DNA of 23,630 bases from a virus: positions 1 through 23,630 of IMG/VR virus record IMGVR_UViG_3300048136_000044. The stretch is one strand, 5' to 3'. Both the position numbers and the translations under genes were made by a program. Below, piece after piece: positions 6,754 through 14,059 of the stretch (positions within the stretch are counted from its first letter, which is position 1; each line of letters opens with the position of its first letter). Below the pieces are notes generated by a model. It had not been told where the DNA came from, did not search any database, and was given only the letters and a program-made list of their open reading frames with translations.

Positions 6754-8169
6754 ATGCCGATAGACACTCAACATCCCGAATATCAGAAGTACGTTCCTGT
6801 CTGGACGCGCACACGAGATGCTGTGAAAGGCGGTCGAGCGGTCAAGGAAAAGAAACACGAATATCTCCCTGTTCCTGACAACTCATCAGGCGATGAGCGC
6901 AAAGGCACAGAGACAATCAGATACCGCCAATACATTAAGCGAGCAGTGTTCACTAACTTTACTGGTCGGACTAAGAACGCTCTCGTAGGTGCGGCATTCC
7001 GCAAGAATCCCAATTACGAGATTCCTGAGGGCGTCGATTATCTGCTTGAAGACGCAACTGGTGATGGCCTTTCATTGATTCAGGTAGCGAAAGATGAGCT
7101 ATCGAACTTGTTAGAAACTGGGCGGTCTGTTTTGTTGGTTGATTATCCGCCAGCACCAGATGGGCTAACGGTAGAGCAAGTTCAAATGCTTGATCTAAAG
7201 GCCGCTATTATTCCTTACATGGCTGAAGCAGTCATCAACTGGAAAACTGATACTATCGCGGGCAGGAAGATGCTGACTCTTTGCGTTTTGGCTGAAACCT
7301 ACCTTGAGCCAGAAGATGAGTTCGGCCACGAGAGCAAGACGCAATATCGAGTTCTGCGCCTCAGAGACGATGGCTACACACAACAACTATATCGAGATGA
7401 CGTTCCAGTAAGCGATGAAATCTATCCTCGTAAGGCAGATGGGTCGGTATGGGATGAGATTCCACTGGCGTTCATTGGAGCTAAGAACAACGATTCAACC
7501 ATCGATGAAGCTCCATTATCCGATATTGCAGACGTCAACATGGCGCATTACCGCAACTCGGCCGATTACGAAGAATCCTGTTTCCTGACGGGCCAGCCAT
7601 CTCTATTCATTACGCATAGCTTATCTCCAGAGCAATTTCAGCAGTACAATCCGCAGGGTATTAAGCTTGGATCAAGAGCAGGACATGTATTAGGCGAGAC
7701 AGGCGGAGCTAATCTACTCCAAGCTGATCCGAATAACATGGTCGCAGAGGCGATGAAAGCTAAAGAAGCCGCCATGATCATGATCGGCGCAAGAATCATC
7801 ACCGACAGAACAGGCAACGAGACAGCAGAGGGAGCGCGTATTCGCTTTGCGTCTGAGAACTCTGTTTTAGGCGATTTAGTCGGCAACTTAAGCCAAGGCC
7901 TAACTAAAGCTGTAGAGTGGGTTTGTGAGTTCATGGGCGCACCATTGGACGATGTCGAGTTTCAGATCAACGATGAGTTCTACGACAAGTCAGTCGATCC
8001 TCAACTGATTATGTCCATGGTGACACTGCTTGATCGCTCCATCATCGCGGAGAAAGACATCTTTGACCGGCTCAAATCTGCTGGCGTGATCGATCCAGAG
8101 CGCACTTTGGAAGAAATACAAGACGAGCGAGGCGTAGTTAACCCGCTGTTAGGGGCGGTTGATGCCTAA
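6754..8169 (+). CDS. Portal protein (DUF4055 family)
   Basis: This 471-residue protein directly follows the terminase, where portals are found. Its start (HPEYQKYVPVWTRTRDAVKG), the YLPVP element and the R-Y-x-x-Y-I-x-R-A-V-F segment match the DUF4055 type of siphovirus portal as I remember it. The dodecameric portal is the DNA gate and the docking site for terminase and connectors. The middle of the protein (VLLVDYPPAP, then VINWKTD) is typical of the clip/wing region, and the C-terminal part is helical. The start uses ATG 6754 with a weak GAG-type RBS. It overlaps the following small gene by 8 bases. Confidence 0.85.
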   Translation: MPIDTQHPEYQKYVPVWTRTRDAVKGGRAVKEKKHEYLPVPDNSSGDERKGTETIRYRQYIKRAVFTNFTGRTKNALVGAAFRKNPNYEIPEGVDYLLEDATGDGLSLIQVAKDELSNLLETGRSVLLVDYPPAPDGLTVEQVQMLDLKAAIIPYMAEAVINWKTDTIAGRKMLTLCVLAETYLEPEDEFGHESKTQYRVLRLRDDGYTQQLYRDDVPVSDEIYPRKADGSVWDEIPLAFIGAKNNDSTIDEAPLSDIADVNMAHYRNSADYEESCFLTGQPSLFITHSLSPEQFQQYNPQGIKLGSRAGHVLGETGGANLLQADPNNMVAEAMKAKEAAMIMIGARIITDRTGNETAEGARIRFASENSVLGDLVGNLSQGLTKAVEWVCEFMGAPLDDVEFQINDEFYDKSVDPQLIMSMVTLLDRSIIAEKDIFDRLKSAGVIDPERTLEEIQDERGVVNPLLGAVDA

Positions 8170-8449
8170 GAAAGACCCTAGATTGGAGCGAGTTGGCGTT
8201 ACTGGCTACAACAAGCCAAAGCGCACACCTAAGCATCCAACCAAATCCCATGTGGTGGTTGCCAAAGAAGGCGATAAGATCAAGACCATTCGATTCGGTG
8301 AGCAGGGCGCGAAGACTGCAGGAAAGCCCAAAGCAGGCGAATCAGACACGATGAAGAAGAAACGAGCTTCATTCAAGGCTCGCCATGCCAAGAATATCGC
8401 GAAAGGGAAGATGTCAGCGGCATATTGGGCCAACAAGGAGAAATGGTAA
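8162..8449 (+). CDS. Conserved small basic phage protein of unknown function
   Basis: This 95-residue, lysine-rich protein has distinctive segments. The start is DPRLERVGVTGYNKPKRTP, KSHVVVAKEGDKIKTIRFG follows, and the end is FKARHAKNIAKGKMSAAYW. I recall very similar proteins in many phages of aquatic bacteria, always near the portal and without known function. The positive charge suggests contact with DNA or a role inside the head. I use ATG 8162, which follows a GGGG-type RBS. An in-frame TTG three bases earlier is less likely. Its stop overlaps the next start as TAATG. Confidence 0.7.
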   Translation: MPKKDPRLERVGVTGYNKPKRTPKHPTKSHVVVAKEGDKIKTIRFGEQGAKTAGKPKAGESDTMKKKRASFKARHAKNIAKGKMSAAYWANKEKW

Positions 8450-8574
8450 TGGCGAAATTAACTCCACAGCAGAAGGCTAGAGCTAAGGCGATGTCGAAAA
8501 AGAAAGGCGTCAAGTATCCTAATGCTTGGTCGAATTTAGCAGTCGCTCGCGGCAAAAAGCCGAAGAAAAAGTAG
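8449..8574 (+). CDS. 41-residue basic protein
   Basis: A short ORF starts at ATG 8449, overlapping the previous TAA by one base, and ends at TAG 8572-8574, three bases before the MuF gene. The product is extremely basic, with KKK runs at the middle and end, and it has a central YPNAWSNLAVARGKK segment. A GGAG lies at 8438-8441 within the preceding gene. Tight packing and a recognisable central motif make it a likely real gene. DNA binding is inferred from charge only. Confidence 0.55.
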   Translation: MAKLTPQQKARAKAMSKKKGVKYPNAWSNLAVARGKKPKKK

Positions 8575-8577
8575 TGG

Positions 8578-10347
8578 ATGGCGAAAGAAGATCTATTAGA
8601 TAAGCTGACCCGCCACCAAATATTCGTTCAGCGTATCGGGGCGCGTGAAGCTAACAAAGCTAAAGGCCGCCTTAACAGCCTGATGAATCGCGTCCGAGAA
8701 ATACTCGAAACCGATCTTACGATTGTGCAACGAGCTCGCTATCAGTCCATACTCTACGATCTTCAGAATTACGCCAGAGAAACCTACACTGCAGTCGGGG
8801 CTGATTTTGACGAGTTTGCAGAAGATTTCCTAGACTACGAATCGGAGTTCAGTGCTAACGCTTTCGAGCAAGCAACAGGAATATCATTCGATCTACCGAA
8901 TCCTGTTCAACTCCAGTCTGCCTATCGCACCAACATCATGGACTTAACACCAACACAGGCAGGAAGGTCTATTGGGGAAACGATAGCCAGATTTGGCCTT
9001 CAGGCTCAGAATCAGTTTAGTCAGATTCTCAGGGATGGGTTCGCACTCGGAATGACTAGCGGCCAGATGATACGAAACGTCAGCGAACATATCAGCCTCA
9101 AACGGAATCAGGTTGAGACTCTGGTCAGGACAAGCACTAACCATCTAGCAATCCAAGCCAGAAACGAGACGATGAAAGAGAACGAGGACATTCTTGATGG
9201 CTATGAATGGGTTGCCACTTTGGATAGCCGGACATCTCTGATCTGCGCGAGCCGTGACGGAATTATTTATCCGGTATCGGATGACCCTGAGAAATCACCT
9301 AAACCACCGGCTCACTACGGCTGTCGGTCTACAATCGTTCCTGCTGTGAAACCTGAGTTCGATTTGCTAGCGGATGAGGATGAGAGAAGGCCGTTTGTCG
9401 GGCCTAATGGTAAGAAAGGCGTTATTGACGGCAAGATCACTTACGAGAAATGGTTACGCAAACAGCCGAAAGCCTTCCAGATTCAGGTTCTCGGCCGAGC
9501 TCGCCAAGAGCTATTCGCCAAAAACAAACTGCCACTATCTCGGTTCATCGATCCTGAAGGCCGCGCTCTAACGCTCCAAGAGCTGAGAGAGCTAGACGTT
9601 CAGTTTAACGGCATGAAGCCTCAAGAGGTCGCACAGCAAACGATCGCGCCTCCTCCGGCTCCTGTGTTGAGCTTAAAGGGTGTTCAAGGCAACAAAATAG
9701 ATCAAGCAGAACGAATCTTGAACGAAGGCCTCGATCCTCTGACGCTTAAAGTCGCTCAGAGACTGCAAAAGCCAAGATATATTGACTCTAAGCCAGAAAG
9801 AGAGGGAGCTTATTATAGAGCGTCAGATCGTTATCTCAGGACGAATATTAAGGATGATGGTAAGGACGTTCATGCGGTCACTGCTCACGAATACGGACAT
9901 CACATCGATGCCGAAATAGGTAAGATATTTAATATGCCGAAACCATGGTCGGAATCAGATCCTCGTTTTATCGAGGCGTTTAAGCTCGACAGGAAGGCAC
10001 TAGGGTTAGTTCCTACCAAAACAAGAAAGTCAGTGTCATACAATCTGATGAAAGATTTATTCAAGATCAAGCAAGTGAATGGCAAGGGTCGTTGGGATTT
10101 CGATCAGGCTCCCACCAAAGGCAACCTCTGCGATATTCTCGATGGCATGACAGGCGGCATCTGTCGTGGTGATCTAGGTGGTTTCGGCCACTCAAAGAGC
10201 TACTGGGCTACCAAAGGCAACAAAGAGAGTGAATCTTTTGCGAATATGTTTTCCATATATGGAACGCCGGATTGGAAAAACGTCGAAAAGATTGCGCCCA
10301 ATATGGCTAAACGATTTATTCAAATTCTTGAGGAGATAGCGAAATGA
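8578..10347 (+). CDS. MuF-type minor head protein fused to a C-terminal HEXXH metallopeptidase
   Basis: This 589-residue protein has two parts. Residues about 1-256 are a phage head morphogenesis (Mu gpF-like) protein. The family signature with DSRTS, C223, the DG turn and the PPAHYGCR block containing C249 is present. MuF proteins sit with the portal and often enter the cell with DNA. A proline-rich linker (IAPPPAPVLS, about 353-362) leads to a zincin-like domain. HEYGHHID (437-444) supplies H437, E438 and H441, and the SESFANMF stretch around E552 supplies a probable third ligand. The HExGHxxD plus ExFA combination recalls gluzincins of the anthrax lethal factor type. MuF proteins with C-terminal effector domains are known as phage polymorphic toxins. 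Cleavage of head proteins during maturation is the alternative, since no other protease is visible. The gene overlaps a 66-residue ORF as ATGA. Confidence 0.8.
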   Translation: MAKEDLLDKLTRHQIFVQRIGAREANKAKGRLNSLMNRVREILETDLTIVQRARYQSILYDLQNYARETYTAVGADFDEFAEDFLDYESEFSANAFEQATGISFDLPNPVQLQSAYRTNIMDLTPTQAGRSIGETIARFGLQAQNQFSQILRDGFALGMTSGQMIRNVSEHISLKRNQVETLVRTSTNHLAIQARNETMKENEDILDGYEWVATLDSRTSLICASRDGIIYPVSDDPEKSPKPPAHYGCRSTIVPAVKPEFDLLADEDERRPFVGPNGKKGVIDGKITYEKWLRKQPKAFQIQVLGRARQELFAKNKLPLSRFIDPEGRALTLQELRELDVQFNGMKPQEVAQQTIAPPPAPVLSLKGVQGNKIDQAERILNEGLDPLTLKVAQRLQKPRYIDSKPEREGAYYRASDRYLRTNIKDDGKDVHAVTAHEYGHHIDAEIGKIFNMPKPWSESDPRFIEAFKLDRKALGLVPTKTRKSVSYNLMKDLFKIKQVNGKGRWDFDQAPTKGNLCDILDGMTGGICRGDLGGFGHSKSYWATKGNKESESFANMFSIYGTPDWKNVEKIAPNMAKRFIQILEEIAK

Positions 10348-10544
10348 CGCTAGAGGAGTTTGAGGCCGGAATACAATCGGCTGAATCAGATTTGGTAGAG
10401 CAATACACAAAAAAGTTCGGCATGGCTCCGCCAAATATGGACAATCTTGAATTCTTAGGATCGAAAGTTGATCGTTTGCGGTCAGCTATTGAGTCAAACG
10501 AAGTGATTCAGGATATAATCATCCCTGATGGTGCTAAGATTTAG
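10344..10544 (+). CDS. Small acidic helical protein coupled to the MuF-peptidase gene
   Basis: This 66-residue protein starts in an ATGA overlap with the MuF fusion and has AGGAG (10331-10335) eight bases upstream. It is acidic and mainly helical (LEEFEAGIQSAESDLVEQY, then DNLEFLGSKVDRLRSAIES) with a hydrophobic-acidic C-terminus (IIIPDG). I do not recognise a family. Its translational coupling and small acidic nature fit a dedicated inhibitor, immunity protein or packaging chaperone for the peptidase domain. An unrelated minor head protein is also possible. The stop codon lies within a hairpin. Confidence 0.55.
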   Translation: MTLEEFEAGIQSAESDLVEQYTKKFGMAPPNMDNLEFLGSKVDRLRSAIESNEVIQDIIIPDGAKI

Positions 10545-10567
10545 CACTTCTTGTAGCAGGGCTACAA
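10531..10567 (+). promoter_or_regulatory. Two adjacent 7-bp triloop hairpins
   Basis: GTGCTAA (10531-10537) pairs perfectly with TTAGCAC (10541-10547) around a GAT loop. Three bases later TTGTAGC (10551-10557) pairs perfectly with GCTACAA (10561-10567) around an AGG loop. The first covers the stop of the 66-residue gene and is followed by TTCTTGT, a poor U-tract. They sit between the low-copy MuF region and the high-copy scaffold/capsid genes. A processing site or partial terminator is plausible. Confidence 0.45.
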
Positions 10568-10590
10568 CCATTGCAAACTAGAGGTGACGC

Positions 10591-11265
10591 ATGGAATTTT
10601 TGAATGAAGTAGAACTTGATGAGGCTGTTAAGGCACAGTTAGCAGAAAAGTTTAACCAGACACTTCAGAAGACTTTAGACGAGAAGCTCGCCGAAGAAGT
10701 CTCTGGACTCAAGGCTAAGAATGATGAGCTTCTAGCTGAAAAGAAGGCCGCACAACGCGCCAAGGAGGAACTCGATGCCAAGGCAAGAGCTGAAAAAGAA
10801 GAAATTGCTAAAAAGCAAAACGACTTCCAACAACTCTACGAGTCGCAAAAAAATGAAGCCGACTCCTTACGGAAGAAAATCGAAGAAATGAATCACGCCG
10901 TGCAACGGCAGACAATCAGTGGGGAAGCCGCTAAAATAGCTTCAGCATTGACAAAAGACGTTGCAAAGGCAAAACTTCTCGAAAAGGAGATTAGCCAGAG
11001 GCTATCCCTAGTCGAAAATGAAATCCGAGTAGTCGACGATTCAGGACAACTGACCGTTAGCACTCTGGATGACCTGACAGCACAGATCAGAGCTAATTAC
11101 CCGTTCTTGATCGATGGCATTCAGGCTCAAGGCGGCGGAGCCGCACGTTCACAAGGCAGGGCTGATGTGGGCGGCAAAGAAATCAGCCGCAGTCAATTTG
11201 ACGAGATGAACCAAGCTCAACGGGCGCGTTTCTTTCGTGATGGCGGCAGGATAATCAATGATTAA
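10591..11265 (+). CDS. Capsid scaffolding protein
   Basis: This 224-residue protein lies directly before the major capsid gene, the usual scaffold position. Residues about 15-110 are a long coiled coil rich in Lys, Glu and Ala. The middle is a helix-strand segment. The C-terminal tail after a Gly-rich hinge (QAQGGGAARSQG) is basic (SQFDEMNQAQRARFFRDGGR), as in scaffolds that touch the coat protein through a short basic helix. It would guide prohead assembly and then leave or be degraded. No protease motif is seen in it. A GAGG-type RBS precedes ATG 10591. Confidence is good from position and coiled coil. Confidence 0.8.
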   Translation: MEFLNEVELDEAVKAQLAEKFNQTLQKTLDEKLAEEVSGLKAKNDELLAEKKAAQRAKEELDAKARAEKEEIAKKQNDFQQLYESQKNEADSLRKKIEEMNHAVQRQTISGEAAKIASALTKDVAKAKLLEKEISQRLSLVENEIRVVDDSGQLTVSTLDDLTAQIRANYPFLIDGIQAQGGGAARSQGRADVGGKEISRSQFDEMNQAQRARFFRDGGRIIND

Positions 11266-11285
11266 GTCACGTTAAGGAGCCCATC

Positions 11286-12431
11286 ATGGCGAACGTATTA
11301 ACTGATCTTGCGGCAGATATCTACAAAGCCGCCGACGTGGTAGGACGGGAGCTAGTAGGCTTCATTCCTGCTTCTACAATCAACGCTAATGGTTCAGAGC
11401 GAGCGGCAAAGGGTGACGTAGTTCGCGCCTCTTTCACACGCGAAGCATCAGCAGTTGACGTAACAGAGTCTATGACTATTCCGGAAGGAACGGATCAGAC
11501 TGTCGACAACAAAACGCTGACGATCAGCAATGCTCGTTCAGTCCAAATCCCATACACTGGTGAAGATGTTCTGCATCTCAACAACGGTATCGGGTTCGAG
11601 ACTGTGTACGGGGATCAGATCGCTCAAGCGATGCGTACTCTTACCAACGAAATGGAGCAGGACTTGTGGGAAGAAGCCTACACCAACTCCTCACGTGCGT
11701 TCGGTACAGCAGGTACAACGCCATTTGGCTCTAACTTCTCTGAGATTGCTGAAATCCGCCAGATTCTGGTCGATAACGGTATGCCAGCGAATGATGGTCA
11801 GGTGTCTTTGGTCTTGAACACTCTCGCAGGGACTAACTTGCGTCAGTTGGCTCAGTTACAGCAAGCGAACACTGCTGGCGGTACTGATCTTCTGCGTCAG
11901 GGCGTTTTGCTTGACCTTCAAGGTCTGGGCATCCGTGAGTCTGCACAAGTCAGCACTCACACCAAGGGTACAGGTACTAGCTACCTGTTGAACGATGCTT
12001 CATCTGCTGTCGGTGATACGACAATCGCAACTGACACTGGTACAGGAACTATCCTTGCAGGTGACATTGTGACTTTCGCAGGTACATCAACTCAGTACGT
12101 TGTTAACACGGCTCTTGCTGGCGGTTCATTCGTCATCGGCGGAACTGGTTTGACTGCGGCTGAAGCTGACAATGACGCGATCACTGTGGGCAACAGCTAC
12201 ACAGCGAACATTGCGTTCCATCGTCGCGCTCTTGAGTTGGCGGTTCGTGCGCCAGCAGTACCACAAGGCGGAGACATCGCTGACGACGCTATGACAGTTC
12301 AAGATCCAGTTTCAGGATTGGTCTTTGAAGTCCGTGTTTATAAGGGCTATCGTAAGACGATGATCGAAGTTGCGGCATCTTGGGGTGTCAAGGCTTGGAA
12401 GTCTGACTTCATCGCTACACTGGTCGGTTAA
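11286..12431 (+). CDS. Major capsid protein, P22 gp5-like, with inserted I-domain-like beta module
   Basis: This 381-residue protein begins MANVLTDLAADIYKAADVVG, then MTIPEGTD and QIPYTGEDV, a pattern I associate with P22-type coat proteins (HK97 fold). Residues about 232-305 look like the inserted beta-barrel domain of that family (GDTTIATDTG, GTILAGDIVTFAG, GSFVIGGTGLTAAEAD). The E-loop and A-domain sequence resumes with AFHRRALELAVRAP and ends KSDFIATLVG. Codon use is strongly biased to CGT/CGC arginine and an AAGGAG RBS lies upstream, both fitting the most abundant virion protein. A strong terminator follows. A related module recurs in the distal-tail-like gene. Confidence 0.9.
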   Translation: MANVLTDLAADIYKAADVVGRELVGFIPASTINANGSERAAKGDVVRASFTREASAVDVTESMTIPEGTDQTVDNKTLTISNARSVQIPYTGEDVLHLNNGIGFETVYGDQIAQAMRTLTNEMEQDLWEEAYTNSSRAFGTAGTTPFGSNFSEIAEIRQILVDNGMPANDGQVSLVLNTLAGTNLRQLAQLQQANTAGGTDLLRQGVLLDLQGLGIRESAQVSTHTKGTGTSYLLNDASSAVGDTTIATDTGTGTILAGDIVTFAGTSTQYVVNTALAGGSFVIGGTGLTAAEADNDAITVGNSYTANIAFHRRALELAVRAPAVPQGGDIADDAMTVQDPVSGLVFEVRVYKGYRKTMIEVAASWGVKAWKSDFIATLVG

Positions 12432-12438
12432 GGCCATG

Positions 12439-12462
12439 ACGGGAGCTACGGCTCCCGTTTTT
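12439..12462 (+). terminator. Intrinsic terminator after the capsid gene (UACG tetraloop)
   Basis: ACGGGAGC (12439-12446) and GCTCCCGT (12451-12458) form a perfect 8-bp G/C-rich stem. The loop TACG closed by C-G is the very stable UNCG tetraloop. A T-run follows at once (12458-12462). It ends or attenuates the capsid transcript seven bases after the stop codon. Confidence 0.85.
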
Positions 12463-12465
12463 ACT

Positions 12466-12505
12466 GAAGCCCATTCATCCAAGCTGGTTCGGATGAGTGG
12501 GTTTC
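12466..12505 (+). promoter_or_regulatory. Long 15-bp hairpin just before the connector genes' RBS
   Basis: Bases 12466-12480 pair with 12491-12505 in a continuous 15-bp stem with two G-U pairs and a 10-base loop (AAGCTGGTTC). No T-run follows; instead the AAAGGAG ribosome-binding site begins six bases later. It lies three bases after the capsid terminator. It could protect the 5' end of the downstream message, block nucleases from the capsid 3' end, or act in processing. Confidence 0.6.
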
Positions 12506-12521
12506 ACTAAAGGAGAACGAC

Positions 12522-12686
12522 ATGGCAGAGACTAAAAAGACAGTTAAAAAGCCAGCCGCTAAGAAAACGGCTCCGAAGAAAGAATCCAATGCGCTTGTCA
12601 CGATGGTTAATGACGAGGGCAAAACAGCAAGTGTTCATCCTTCAATGGTTGAGGACTACAAAGCAGGCGGTTACAGGGAATCATAA
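12522..12686 (+). CDS. 54-residue post-capsid protein, copy A
   Basis: A short ORF runs from ATG 12522, with AGGAG seven bases upstream, to TAA 12684-12686. The first 20 residues are a Lys/Ala-rich basic tail (MAETKKTVKKPAAKKTAPKK). The remaining part (ALVTMVNDEGKTASVHPSMV, then DYKAGGYRES) is a small folded unit seen after the capsid gene in many phages. It is clearly similar to the protein encoded next. The function is unproven; a head-completion or capsid-binding role is inferred from position. Confidence 0.65.
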   Translation: MAETKKTVKKPAAKKTAPKKESNALVTMVNDEGKTASVHPSMVEDYKAGGYRES

Positions 12687-12688
12687 TC

Positions 12689-12859
12689 ATGGCCAAGAAA
12701 GACGTGGTTGAAGAAGTTGCCGTCGAGGAAGAAGTTGTCGTTGAAACGACAGTCAAAGACCATCGCATGAAGTTGGTTCATCCTGACGGACGAGTAGCAT
12801 TTGCACCTGAGTCGATGGTAAACGCATATAAATCGGCGGGCTTTAAAGAGGAACAGTAA
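12689..12859 (+). CDS. 56-residue post-capsid protein, copy B (paralogue of copy A)
   Basis: This ORF starts two bases after copy A and ends at TAA 12857-12859, overlapping the next ATG. The C-terminal unit (MKLVHPDGRVAFAPESMV, then NAYKSAGFKEEQ) matches copy A in the order V-x-x-x-G-x-x-A, then SMV-x-x-YK-x-(A/G)-G-(F/Y). Its N-terminal tail is acidic and Val-rich (VVEEVAVEEEVVVETT) where copy A has a basic tail. The RBS is weak and lies inside copy A, so coupling is likely. Function unknown. Confidence 0.65.
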   Translation: MAKKDVVEEVAVEEEVVVETTVKDHRMKLVHPDGRVAFAPESMVNAYKSAGFKEEQ

Positions 12860-13335
12860 TGGCACTTGTAGTCGAAGATGGTTCAGTCATTTCTGGGGCT
12901 AATTCTTACATTACCTTAGCTGATTATCGTGCATGGGCGAACTCACGAGGCATTATTGCGTCAGATTCAGACACAGTGCTTGAACGCTACGTTTTGCGTG
13001 CAATGGATTATTTTGAGCAACTTATGTTCATCGGAAACAAGGCTAACGAGAATCAGCCGCTTCAGTGGCCTCGCACAGAAGCCTTGATAGACGGCTATTA
13101 CGCCGATGCTACTGAAATACCTGTCCAAGTAAAAAGAGCCTTATACGAGGCCGTAAAAGTAGAAGCAGACGGATATTCAGAGCTTAACAACCAAGACCGC
13201 AGGACAATTCGTGAGAAAATCGGCGATATCGAGGTTCAGTATGCCGATAATAGTGAAAATCGCACGATTACTCCGGCTTTAAGGACTGCTTTGAGCAAGA
13301 TTATCCAGCCAGCCATGCAGGTATTGCGGGTATGA
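12859..13335 (+). CDS. Head-tail adaptor (DnaT-like/gp6-like)
   Basis: The N-terminus of this 158-residue protein (GANSYITLADYRAWANSRG) and the central PLQWPRTEA element are typical of the phage family often annotated as a DnaT-like ssDNA-binding protein. By gene order that family serves as the first connector ring under the portal. Helices in the second half (PVQVKRALYEAVKVEADGY) fit the four-helix adaptor fold. It overlaps copy B by one base and the next gene by four. The adaptor role is inferred from position and family; direct DNA binding is doubtful. Confidence 0.75.
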   Translation: MALVVEDGSVISGANSYITLADYRAWANSRGIIASDSDTVLERYVLRAMDYFEQLMFIGNKANENQPLQWPRTEALIDGYYADATEIPVQVKRALYEAVKVEADGYSELNNQDRRTIREKIGDIEVQYADNSENRTITPALRTALSKIIQPAMQVLRV

Positions 13336-13682
13336 GTTTTAACTACACCGGACTGAAAAGCTCTGCTACGGCCTTGCTAACAAAGTTCGGTCGTCAGCTA
13401 ACATTTACCCGTACCACTAAAGGTTCCTTTTCGGCATCTACCGGACAGACAACAGACACCACAGCGACATTCCAGAAGTATTGTTGCGTCTTTGATTACT
13501 TGGCATCTGAGGTGAACGGCGGAACGATTCAACAAGGCGATCGCCGTATACTCTCAGAGGCGCATGAATATCAGCTGAATGACTCAGTAAGCCTTGACGG
13601 TAAAGTCTATCGGGTCGTGAGCATCTCAGAGAACAAGCCATCAGGGACGCTTATGAGCGTTGATTTACAGGTGAGATCATGA
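13332..13682 (+). CDS. Head closure / head-tail connector protein
   Basis: This 116-residue beta-rich protein is in the usual position of the head-closure ring. It starts with a helix (SSATALLTKFGRQLTF), then strands with a hinge at DTTATFQKYCCVFDYL. The end is DSVSLDGKVYRVVSISENK, close to the D-x-V-x-x-x-G-x-x-Y-x-V-x pattern of stopper proteins. It overlaps its neighbours on both sides by four bases, as in a tightly coupled connector operon. Position and strand pattern support the call; the residue-level match is modest. Confidence 0.7.
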   Translation: MSFNYTGLKSSATALLTKFGRQLTFTRTTKGSFSASTGQTTDTTATFQKYCCVFDYLASEVNGGTIQQGDRRILSEAHEYQLNDSVSLDGKVYRVVSISENKPSGTLMSVDLQVRS

Positions 13683-14059
13683 GTGTTGAGGATGACTTAA
13701 TCAGAGCTTCAATTAACTTTGCTGGCTTCCACAGGGAAAAGATTCGCGGAACTCTGTTGAGCTTCTGTCGTCGCGTCATTAGAGAGACTCCGGTAGATAC
13801 AGGCAGACTGCGCGGAAACTGGCAATCTAGTTTGAATGTGCCGGAAAATGCTCCAATCGAGAGATTCCAGAAGGCTCAATCATCTGGTTCTTCAAGCGCA
13901 GAGGTAAGCTCAACAATAAACAGACTGCAAATAGGCAATATTTTCTGGTTCACCAATAATTTGCCTTATGCGAGACGCATAGAAGAAGGTTATTCGTTGC
14001 AGGCTCCACAAGGTATGCTACGCAGAAATGTGGCGTTATTGGCGAGCAAGTTCCGATGA
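13679..14059 (+). CDS. Neck/tail-completion protein, HK97 gp10-like
   Basis: The segment RVIRETPVDTGRLRGNWQSS of this 126-residue protein is the classic HK97 gp10 family signature (x-x-x-P-v-d-T-G-x-L-R-x-S/N). It is followed by a strand region and a final Y-A-x-x-I-E-x-G-x-S motif (LPYARRIEEGYS). The protein lies between closure and terminator and is thought to help join head to tail. The start and end overlap neighbours by four bases. The family call is strong. Confidence 0.85.
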   Translation: MSVEDDLIRASINFAGFHREKIRGTLLSFCRRVIRETPVDTGRLRGNWQSSLNVPENAPIERFQKAQSSGSSSAEVSSTINRLQIGNIFWFTNNLPYARRIEEGYSLQAPQGMLRRNVALLASKFR

